A stretch of DNA of 13,134 nt from the NCBI GenBank assembly GCA_009885415.1, contig VFKU01000691.1:1-13134 (forward strand), in the 5' to 3' direction. The first letter of the stretch is position 1, and each line of letters opens with the position of its first letter. A program made the position numbers and the translations under genes. A model generated the notes under the pieces. That model had not been told where the DNA came from and made no database searches. It saw only the letters and a program-made list of their open reading frames with translations. This DNA is from Rhodothermota bacterium (GTDB lineage Bacteria; Hydrogenedentota; Hydrogenedentia; Hydrogenedentales; GCA-2746185). Below are positions 6,791-12,431 of the stretch, piece after piece.

Positions 6791-6805
6791 GTTCCAAAAA
6801 GGAAC
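6791..6805. promoter_or_regulatory. Dyad upstream of the porin -35
   Basis: GTTCC-AAAAA-GGAAC is a perfect 5-bp dyad with an A5 centre, 11 bp upstream of the -35 hexamer. Its place fits an activator site or an A-tract upstream element; as RNA it would be too short for a convincing terminator of the preceding gene. Confidence 0.35.
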
Positions 6806-6816
6806 CAATAAAACTC

Positions 6817-6845
6817 TTGACATAAATGGCCGAAGTGCCTATAAT
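6817..6845 (+). promoter_or_regulatory. Perfect-consensus sigma-70 promoter of the porin gene
   Basis: TTGACA (6817-6822), a 17-bp spacer, then TATAAT (6840-6845): both hexamers and the spacing match the housekeeping sigma consensus exactly. The DNA just upstream is A-rich (6796-6814), like an UP element. The start site is expected near 6852. Exact consensus promoters are rare in chromosomes and imply very strong constitutive transcription unless a regulator or the leader limits output. Confidence 0.85.
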
Positions 6846-7052
6846 GCGATACAATTCTCAGGGGGGAATTGAGGGCTAGGGCCCTTCCCGTAGTGTTTCG
6901 GCGCCCCGCGCCAGCGTTAGTTCTGCTATATACAGTTGAATATACCATCCGACCGGGTCTCGAATCTTAGGGGAAAGGAGGCGAAGAATACGAGGCTGAG
7001 GAAGCAGTACAACCGATCGTAGCCCGGGTCGTGGGATGTTGACTGATAGACA

Positions 7053-7119
7053 TGCAGGGGGTTCCCCTGCACGGCGGAATTTCCGCCGTGTGTAAGGCCA
7101 GCCGGCCTCTTGCCGGCTG
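7053..7119 (+). promoter_or_regulatory. Three consecutive hairpins in the porin 5' leader
   Basis: Hairpin 1 pairs TGCAGGGG (7053-7060) with CCCCTGCA (7064-7071) over a 3-nt loop. Hairpin 2 pairs CGGCGGA (7072-7078) with TCCGCCG (7082-7088) over a 3-nt loop. Hairpin 3 pairs CAGCCGGC (7099-7106) with GCCGGCTG (7112-7119) over a 5-nt loop. All stems are perfect, and the ribosome binding site at 7140-7144 is left free 20 nt downstream. They could shield the message against 5' decay or hold the ribosome site open; they do not match a riboswitch class I recognise. Confidence 0.6.
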
Positions 7120-7154
7120 ACATTGAATGCAATTCCAACAGGAGAAAACGCGAC

Positions 7155-8492
7155 ATGCGTAAAACATTAGTTATTTTGGTCGCCGCGATGATGGTCGGAA
7201 TGACCATCCCGGCCTTCGCTGAGCTGCAGAACGTGCAGGTCGGTGGATCGCTGCGTATTCGTGGCAATTGGCTTGCCAACACGTCATTCGATAATAACGG
7301 CCCTGATTTGCTCGCGGTTGAGCAGCGCACGAAGATCAACGTCAACGCCGACTTCACCGACGACGTCCATGCGTTCATTGAATTGGACAGCTATGATGTC
7401 TTCGGCGACGGTTTCCGCGGCTTGGACAGCGGATTTTCGAACTACAACTCGGATCGCGGTTTCAGCTCTGGTGGCCAGGCCCTTTCGGGTTTCGACGGCG
7501 ACTCGAGCGGCTCCCCGGTGAATTTCTACCAGGGTTACGTCGAGATGCGCGAAGCGTGGGGCTACCCGATCACGGTGCGTATCGGTCGTTCGGAGTTCCA
7601 ACAAGGCGATGAGTTCCTCATCGGTAACAACGACACGAGCTCGAACTTCCGCGGGCTGTCGTTTGACGGCGTGTGGGGATCCTACAAGAACGACACCTTC
7701 AACGTAGGCGCGTTCTGGACCCGTCCGTTCACGGATCTGACGGTCGAGCACAGCGGCGACATCAACTTCTCCGGTATCCACGGTGAATACACCGGCATCG
7801 AGAACATGTCGATCGGTGGCTACTACTACTTCTACCACGGCGCATCGACGGCGATCAACGGCCTTCCCGAGGCGCAGGCCCTCCACACGGTGGGCGCGCG
7901 CTTCTCGGGTAACCGTAGCCAGTTTGACTGGGCGCTGAACGGCGCGTATCAGTTCGGCGATAGCGGCACGTCTCCCTTGGTGGACGTGAGTGCGTTTGCA
8001 GTACAGGGCGCCGTCGGTTACACCTTCGACGTCAACATGCAGCCGCGCATTTTCGTGAACGGTGCGTATTATGACGGCCAGGAACTGGACGACACGGGTG
8101 CGGTCGAAGATGCCGCGTTCAACCGCCTGTTCTCGGATCACGAGTACAGCGAGTTCCTTGACAACACCGACCTTTCGAACTTCTGGAATGTCGGCGGCGG
8201 CGTCAGCGCGCAGGTCACCGAGTCGATCAACCTGAAGGGCTTGGTCAACTACCTGCAGACCGTCGAAGACTTCGGAAACCCGGACAGCAGCCTGGGCCTC
8301 GAACTCGAGATCATCGCTCGCTACAACTACAGCGAAGATCTGTACTTCGAAGCCGGTTACGCGCACCTCTTCGTGGGTGATGCGGTTCAAGGCGGCGCGA
8401 TTGTCACGCAGAGCGGTTATGGCATGCTCGGCGGCGACGGCCAGGACGACGATCTGGACTACGTGTACATCGAGACGGGCATCAAGTTCTAA
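7155..8492 (+). CDS. Outer-membrane beta-barrel porin-like protein (alginate-export-like)
   Basis: A 445-residue exported protein. The Sec signal peptide is residues 1-22 (MRKTLVILVAAMMVG... ending PAFA, cleavage before Glu23). The mature part has alternating polar/hydrophobic strands rich in Gly, Asn, Asp and aromatics: GGSLRIRGNW near the start, VEQRTKINVNADFTDDVHAF, GYVEMREAW and ITVRIGRSEFQQGDE, then paired strands to the end. It ends YIETGIKF, with the terminal Phe used for outer-membrane barrel insertion. The early blocks resemble alginate-export (AlgE-like) and related barrels; the substrate is unknown. The start at 7155 is set by AGGAG at 7140-7144 and the signal peptide. Frequent GGT, CGT and AAC codons differ from the GC-ending bias of its neighbours and fit high expression, as do the consensus promoter and strong terminator. 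It is transcribed alone. Confidence 0.82.
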   Translation: MRKTLVILVAAMMVGMTIPAFAELQNVQVGGSLRIRGNWLANTSFDNNGPDLLAVEQRTKINVNADFTDDVHAFIELDSYDVFGDGFRGLDSGFSNYNSDRGFSSGGQALSGFDGDSSGSPVNFYQGYVEMREAWGYPITVRIGRSEFQQGDEFLIGNNDTSSNFRGLSFDGVWGSYKNDTFNVGAFWTRPFTDLTVEHSGDINFSGIHGEYTGIENMSIGGYYYFYHGASTAINGLPEAQALHTVGARFSGNRSQFDWALNGAYQFGDSGTSPLVDVSAFAVQGAVGYTFDVNMQPRIFVNGAYYDGQELDDTGAVEDAAFNRLFSDHEYSEFLDNTDLSNFWNVGGGVSAQVTESINLKGLVNYLQTVEDFGNPDSSLGLELEIIARYNYSEDLYFEAGYAHLFVGDAVQGGAIVTQSGYGMLGGDGQDDDLDYVYIETGIKF

Positions 8493-8514
8493 CGCCTGAA
8501 TCAACATTAATTCT

Positions 8515-8550
8515 CGCCCCCGCAGGTTCGCCTGCGGGGGCGATTATTTT
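8515..8550 (+). terminator. Intrinsic terminator of the porin gene
   Basis: A perfect 12-bp GC-rich stem, CGCCCCCGCAGG (8515-8526) with CCTGCGGGGGCG (8531-8542), closes a TTCG tetraloop (8527-8530) and is followed by ATTATTTTTT. It begins 22 nt after the porin stop. It is the only complete Rho-independent terminator I find in the window. Confidence 0.95.
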
Positions 8551-8553
8551 TTG

Positions 8554-8645
8554 GAGATCAACACAGAGGCACAGAGATCACAGAGAAGTTCAAGCTCGAA
8601 TGAATAAGGGTTTCTCTGTGTCCTCTGTGACTCTGTGTTGATCTC
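8554..8645. repeat. Inverted repeat with CTCTGTG-rich arms
   Basis: Two 34-nt arms, 8554-8587 and 8612-8645, are reverse complements at 31 of 34 positions around a 24-nt centre. Each arm is itself periodic, with CTCTGTG units about 9 nt apart. The element starts 4 nt after the U-tract of the porin terminator and ends 80 nt before carA. Its low GC contrasts with the surroundings. Arms of this type (a CTCTGTG...CTCTGTGTT pattern) are known as dispersed intergenic repeats in several environmental phyla; its function is unknown. Confidence 0.85.
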
Positions 8646-8671
8646 TTGGAGTTCGCCCTAACCGTGCGCAA

Positions 8672-8700
8672 GTGATCGCGCCCCCCATTTTTGTTACACT
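8672..8700 (+). promoter_or_regulatory. Possible promoter of carA
   Basis: TACACT (8695-8700) matches four of six -10 bases and lies 17 bp from GTGATC (8672-8677), which shares only TGA with the -35 consensus. Its place just after the repeat and about 25 bp before the chosen start codon is sensible, and a promoter is needed because a strong terminator lies upstream. I see no pyrimidine attenuator or PyrR-type leader. Confidence 0.4.
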
Positions 8701-8725
8701 CTGCGGCGATCTGGGGCTGCCTCCG

Positions 8726-9829
8726 ATGGGTTCTTCGTACAAGAAAACTATGCTTGCGCTCGAAGACGGACTCGTCTTCGAGGGGCGCAGCGTCGGCGCG
8801 GAGGGCGAGGCCACGGGCGAGCTCGTGTTCAACACGTCCATGATGGGCTACCAGGAAATCCTCACGGACCCGTCCTACGCCGGCCAGATCATCACGATGA
8901 CCTACCCGCTCATCGGCAACTACGGCGTGAACGCGGAGGACATCGAGTCCCGCAAACCCTTCTGCCGCGGTTTCGTCATGCGCGAGTGCTGCTTCGAGCC
9001 GAGCAACTGGCGCGCGACGAAGTCCCTGCCGGACTACCTGCGCGAGAACGGCATCATTGCGATCGACGGCGTCGACACGCGCAAGATCACCAAGCACCTG
9101 CGCGAGCACGGCGCCAAGAAATCCGTGATCAGCACGATCGACCTCAACGCCGCGAGCCTGATCGCCAAAGCACGCGCCTCGCAGGACATGGCCGGCAGCG
9201 ACTTCGTGCGCGAGGTCAGCGTGACCCAGCCCTACGAGTGGAACGCGGCCTTCCAGGGCAAGTACCGCGTCGTCGCGATGGACTACGGCATCAAGTTCAA
9301 CATCCTGCGGCTGCTCGAAGAGGCCGGCTGCAAAGTGATCGTGATGCCGGCGACGGCGACGGCGGAGCAAATTTTCGCGCAGAAGCCCGACGGCATTTTC
9401 CTCTCGAACGGCCCGGGCGATCCCGCGGCGCTGGACTACATCTACCCGACCCTGCGCGCGTTGCTCGGCAAACTGCCGGTGTTCGGCATCTGTCTCGGGC
9501 ACCAACTGCTCGCGCACGCGCTCGGCGGCGCCACCTTCAAGCTCAAGTTCGGCCATCGCGGCGGCAACCAGCCCGTGCTGAACAAGAGCGCGGGCACGGT
9601 CGAAATCTCCAGCCAGAACCACGGATTCGCCGTCGATCCAAAATCCTTCAAGGACCCGGACGTCGTCATTTCGCACGTGAACCTGAACGACAATTCGGTG
9701 GAAGGCCTCGAACACAAAAGGCTGCCCGTGTTCAGCGTGCAATACCACCCGGAGTCCTCACCGGGCCCGCACGACAGCCGCTACCTCTTCGCGCGTTTCA
9801 CGAAAATGATGGACGCCGCCCGCGCCTGA
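8726..9829 (+). CDS. carA: Carbamoyl-phosphate synthase small subunit (glutaminase)
   Basis: A 367-residue subunit that hydrolyses glutamine and channels ammonia to CarB, the first step toward arginine and pyrimidines. The N-terminal domain has LALEDGLVFEGRSVG, then GELVFNTSMMGYQEILTDPSY and ITMTYPLIGNYGVN, all standard CarA blocks; DTRKITKHLREHG follows near 120. The C-terminal class-I glutamine amidotransferase domain has the nucleophile Cys256 in GICLGHQLLAHALGG, the SSQNHGFAVD block, and His341 and Glu343 in QYHPESSPGP, so the catalytic triad is complete. The frame opens at GTG 8672, but the Met at 8726 gives a start close in length to known CarA N-termini; the Met at 8750 would clip the first strand. 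carB is not beside it: the next gene downstream is convergent. Confidence 0.97.
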   Translation: MGSSYKKTMLALEDGLVFEGRSVGAEGEATGELVFNTSMMGYQEILTDPSYAGQIITMTYPLIGNYGVNAEDIESRKPFCRGFVMRECCFEPSNWRATKSLPDYLRENGIIAIDGVDTRKITKHLREHGAKKSVISTIDLNAASLIAKARASQDMAGSDFVREVSVTQPYEWNAAFQGKYRVVAMDYGIKFNILRLLEEAGCKVIVMPATATAEQIFAQKPDGIFLSNGPGDPAALDYIYPTLRALLGKLPVFGICLGHQLLAHALGGATFKLKFGHRGGNQPVLNKSAGTVEISSQNHGFAVDPKSFKDPDVVISHVNLNDNSVEGLEHKRLPVFSVQYHPESSPGPHDSRYLFARFTKMMDAARA

Positions 9830-9838
9830 GCCACTGGG

Positions 9839-9911
9839 GTAGGGTGGGCTTCAGCCACCTCTCTACTCACGCGATTGCGGTGTTGGTGGGCTAAAGCCCA
9901 CCAACACTACG
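9839..9911. repeat. Dispersed palindromic repeats, copies 2 and 3, in a convergent junction
   Basis: 9839-9857 is the reverse complement of the repeat at 1-19 with one mismatch. 9880-9907 is a perfect 13-bp palindrome (GTGTTGGTGGGCT and its complement) with a 2-nt centre. The two together form a larger inverted arrangement with GTAG at the left end and CTAC near the right end. They occupy most of the 88-bp gap between carA and the convergent acyltransferase gene, and could act as a shared bidirectional transcript-end hairpin; no U-tract follows on either strand. Confidence 0.75.
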
Positions 9912-9917
9912 TCCTTG

Positions 9918-11159
9918 TCAAGCCCCGGCGGCCTGCGGTGAGGCCGCGATTTTATCGCGTTCCAACCCCAGCGCACGCTGTTCGATCAGCGCGGTCACTC
10001 CGCCCAAATGCAGAATCTGGTTGGTGAGGTATTTCACCGGGTTCAGGTCGCGGAATTTCGTCGTTAGCGGCGGGGTCGAAAGAATCGCGTCCGCAATCGG
10101 ACAGACCTTTCCACCGCGCAACGTCAGCATTCTTCCCTTGCGCAGGTAGCGCAGCGCGCCCCGGACCGCCCGGCCGGCGTCGGCCTTGTCTTCCGGGTCG
10201 AGGTAAGCGTGGTCGAAGTCGTCAAAGAGACCCGAGACGATCTTCACCAACTCATCCACGGCGATCGGCCCGATCAATCCGTGCAGGCAGCGGGTGTAGA
10301 GCAGCGCGGCGACGACCTGCGCGGCGTTGATCTCGACCAGCGGGCCCAGCGCTTCAATGAGGTGCTCGTCGAAGAGGCGCTGTTCGGCGCGCGTCGCGCC
10401 GCGCGGCAGGAATATCTCCGGGCCGAAGATGACCGAGGTGTGCCGCGTGACGGGGTTGTAATTGCGCACGGCGGGTGCAGCGGAAACCGTCGGCGCGTCG
10501 GCCCGCGATTGGACCGCGTGCAGAAAGAACGAAATACCGCCGGGCCGCTCGATGCTGTCGCGGTAGTCCATCAGCAGCCCCGAGCACGATCGCGAGCGGC
10601 CGGGATACAGGATGAAACCCTTGCCCCGCAGCAGCAGGTCGACGAAGCGTTTCAATTGCGAGATCGTTACGTTCTCGCGGCTGACGCCGTAGACGCCGAC
10701 CGTCTCGAGAATCTGATCGAGGTCGAGCCAGCGCGACTTGAGAAAGGGGATGCCCTCAAAGAAGTCGCTGCGCATCATGGCACCCGGCATCACCGAGCCG
10801 CCCGTGGCTAGGTACACCCCACGAAATAGATAGAACGGATCGTCGAGCTTCATGTGGTTGCCGTAGAAAATGGCCGGATGATCGCGCGGGATCAGGTGCG
10901 TGTTGTGCGTGCGGATATACCGGTTCGAACCGGTGAAATCGCCCACGACGAATTGGAAGGCCTCCCAGCGGCCCTCGGCGGACGGTTGTGTTTTCCGCAG
11001 GCCCATCCGAAAAAGGATGTGCTCGAGGAAGTGCGCGAGAAAACGGGCGTAGTGTCGGACGCGATTCAAGATGAAGCCTGCGGAGTCCGCCGGGCGTCGG
11101 CGGCCCCATAGTTTACGCGCGCTCGGGTGGCATTCCAAAGGCGAGGCGCGGTCTCGCAT
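9918..11159 (-). CDS. Glycerolipid acyltransferase-like protein (PlsB/PlsC superfamily)
   Basis: A protein of up to 413 residues with the acyltransferase H-x4-D block: YGNHMKLDDPF has His102 and Asp107. A second block, GFILYPGRSRSCSG (181-194), sits where PlsB enzymes have EGGRSRTG and PlsC enzymes EGTRS; the GRSRS part is kept but the Glu is replaced (Tyr185-Pro186). SAAPAVRNYNPVT (about 217-229) resembles the fourth block. Such enzymes acylate glycerol 3-phosphate or lysophospholipid at the membrane. The C-terminal 170 residues are helical and lack a recognised domain, as in larger PlsB-like proteins. The missing Glu makes the exact reaction doubtful. The ATG at 11159 has no Shine-Dalgarno; an internal Met at 11006 or a TTG start near 11070 is possible, because the first 30 residues look unconserved. 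It is convergent with carA and divergent from the hydrolase gene by 50 bp. Confidence 0.72.
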   Translation of the reverse strand: MRDRASPLECHPSARKLWGRRRPADSAGFILNRVRHYARFLAHFLEHILFRMGLRKTQPSAEGRWEAFQFVVGDFTGSNRYIRTHNTHLIPRDHPAIFYGNHMKLDDPFYLFRGVYLATGGSVMPGAMMRSDFFEGIPFLKSRWLDLDQILETVGVYGVSRENVTISQLKRFVDLLLRGKGFILYPGRSRSCSGLLMDYRDSIERPGGISFFLHAVQSRADAPTVSAAPAVRNYNPVTRHTSVIFGPEIFLPRGATRAEQRLFDEHLIEALGPLVEINAAQVVAALLYTRCLHGLIGPIAVDELVKIVSGLFDDFDHAYLDPEDKADAGRAVRGALRYLRKGRMLTLRGGKVCPIADAILSTPPLTTKFRDLNPVKYLTNQILHLGGVTALIEQRALGLERDKIAASPQAAGA

Positions 11160-11181
11160 GTCGCGCAGGGCGGGCTTGGGC

Positions 11182-11187
11182 TATGAT
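11182..11187 (+). promoter_or_regulatory. Possible -10 element of the alpha/beta hydrolase gene
   Basis: TATGAT matches five of six -10 bases and lies 10 bp before the AGGAG ribosome site at 11197-11201. The hexamer at -35 spacing (11159-11164) is poor. The message would have a very short leader, about 15 nt. Confidence 0.35.
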
Positions 11188-11209
11188 GCGTCGAACAGGA
11201 GACTCCGGC

Positions 11210-12394
11210 ATGTTGAACTTACGCGCCACCCTTGCCATGGGCACAGCGGTCCTTTTCGCGATAGCGCCGGTTGCGGCGTGGGCCGAAGACACCGGGCCCG
11301 AATATAAGACAGTCGTGCTCTGGCCCGAGGGCGCTCCGGGCGCGCTGGGCAAGGACGAGAAGGACCAGCCGCGGCTGACGATACATTTGCCCGCGCAAGG
11401 CAAGGCGACCGGCGCGGGTGTCGTCGTGAATCCGGGCGGCGGCTACCACGGCCTGGCGAGCGATTACGAAGGCTTGCAGGTCGCGCAAGAACTCAATCGC
11501 CACGGCATCGCCGCGTTCGTGCTGCGGTATCGGTTGTTGCCGGAGTACCAACCTTCGCTGGCGCTGGAGGACGGAAAACGCGCGATTCGCTATGTGCGGT
11601 ATCACGCCAAGGATTTCGGCCTGAGCGAGACGCGCATCGGCATGTCTGGATTTTCCGCCGGCGGACACCTTACGACCGCGGTCGGCACCCGCTTCGACGC
11701 GGGCGACCGCGAAGCGAAGGACCCGATCGATCGCGTGAGTTCGCGGCCGGACTTCATCGCGCCGATTTACGCGGCCATCTCGCGCGACCTGCTCAAGTTC
11801 GACATGGGCGACTGGGCGACGACCGACACGCTGGTTACGCCAGAGACACCGCCCGCTTTTCTGATCCAGACGCACGAAGACACCCTCGTCTCGCCCTTGA
11901 ATAGCATCCGGTTCTACGAGGCGCTGGTCGCCGCGAAGGTGTCGGCTGAGTTGCACATCTTTCAGGTCGGCCCGCACGGGCTCGGGCTGGGCTCGGGCGA
12001 TCCACAATACGGCCAGTGGCCCGCGCTCTTCGTCCAATGGCTGCAACGCAACAAGTTCCTGACCGACGCGCCGCGCGTCGCAGTGAGCGGCACGGTGACG
12101 CTGGACGGCGCGCCGCTATTCTGGGGCTCGGTCACTCTGCTACCGGAAGACCCGCGGCTGCCGGTCGCCGTCACGCAGATCGGACCGAACTCGAAAGGCA
12201 AGTTCAACATCGACGAAGCGCACGGGCCCTGCCCGGGGAAATACCGCGTGCAGGCGATTCGCGTGGCGAGCGACAAGGTCAAACCGATGTCCTTCGGGTA
12301 CTCGCTGGACGATGCGGAGAAATATATGCTGCCCGGCGTGGTCGAGATTTCCGCCGCGTCGTCGCCGCTGGAAATCGCGCTGACGAGCCACTGA
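11210..12394 (+). CDS. Exported alpha/beta hydrolase (esterase) with C-terminal beta-sandwich domain
   Basis: A 394-residue secreted enzyme. The signal peptide is residues 1-25 (MLNLRATLAM... ending AWA, cleavage before Glu26). The hydrolase domain (about 32-281) starts with VVLWPEGAPG, has an oxyanion loop PGGGYHGLA, the nucleophile Ser149 in GFSAGGH, and the likely triad partners Asp224 (HEDTLVSP) and His256 (GPHGLGLG). This matches the acetyl-xylan esterase/BD-FAE-like group of carbohydrate esterases; removal of acetyl groups from plant glycans is the usual role. A C-terminal beta-sandwich (about 285-394) begins VSGTVTLDGAPLFWGSVTLLPED, like the small exported domains often seen in planctomycete proteins. 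AGGAG at 11197-11201 with 8-nt spacing fixes the start at 11210 rather than the ATG at 11183. A TSUP permease follows 37 bp downstream and may be co-transcribed. Confidence 0.88.
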   Translation: MLNLRATLAMGTAVLFAIAPVAAWAEDTGPEYKTVVLWPEGAPGALGKDEKDQPRLTIHLPAQGKATGAGVVVNPGGGYHGLASDYEGLQVAQELNRHGIAAFVLRYRLLPEYQPSLALEDGKRAIRYVRYHAKDFGLSETRIGMSGFSAGGHLTTAVGTRFDAGDREAKDPIDRVSSRPDFIAPIYAAISRDLLKFDMGDWATTDTLVTPETPPAFLIQTHEDTLVSPLNSIRFYEALVAAKVSAELHIFQVGPHGLGLGSGDPQYGQWPALFVQWLQRNKFLTDAPRVAVSGTVTLDGAPLFWGSVTLLPEDPRLPVAVTQIGPNSKGKFNIDEAHGPCPGKYRVQAIRVASDKVKPMSFGYSLDDAEKYMLPGVVEISAASSPLEIALTSH

Positions 12395-12431
12395 GCGCCC
12401 CGCACATCAAACGGACAACCGCGTAATTCCG

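Larger units (their letters stand above)
6722..7154 (+). promoter_or_regulatory. 433-bp intergenic region: promoter and long structured leader of the porin gene
   Basis: No protein gene is visible between the reductase stop and the porin start. The region contains, in order, a dyad at 6791-6805, a consensus promoter at 6817-6845, GC- and AT-rich leader segments with small hairpins (CAATTC/GAATTG at 6847-6866, AGGGC/GCCCT near 6870-6883), an AAAGGAGG at 6974-6981 with no start codon at a usable distance, a 19-codon open frame at 7036-7095, three back-to-back hairpins at 7053-7119, and the porin Shine-Dalgarno AGGAG at 7140-7144. The leader would be about 300 nt, unusually long for a bacterial message; its length and structure suggest control of stability or translation, which is inference. 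Confidence 0.65.

Noticed and set aside
6974..6981. Strong ribosome-site match AAAGGAGG as start of a missed gene
   Set aside because: No ATG, GTG or TTG lies 5-12 nt downstream, and the nearby frames close quickly.
6852..7154. Small RNA or tRNA gene in the long gap before the porin
   Set aside because: No cloverleaf or TPsiC-type GGTTCGAATCC box is found, and no internal terminator separates it from the porin message, so a leader is the simpler reading.
7284..8507. 407-codon minus-strand open frame antisense to the porin gene
   Set aside because: It has low-complexity Val/Ala/Arg content with no motifs, while the plus strand has a signal peptide, barrel pattern, promoter and terminator.
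8558..9748. 396-codon minus-strand open frame antisense to carA
   Set aside because: The plus strand is unmistakably CarA with all catalytic residues; the other frame includes the intergenic repeat and has no family features.
11219..12046. 275-codon minus-strand open frame antisense to the esterase
   Set aside because: No motif or start signal, and it covers the complete catalytic domain of the esterase in the other direction.
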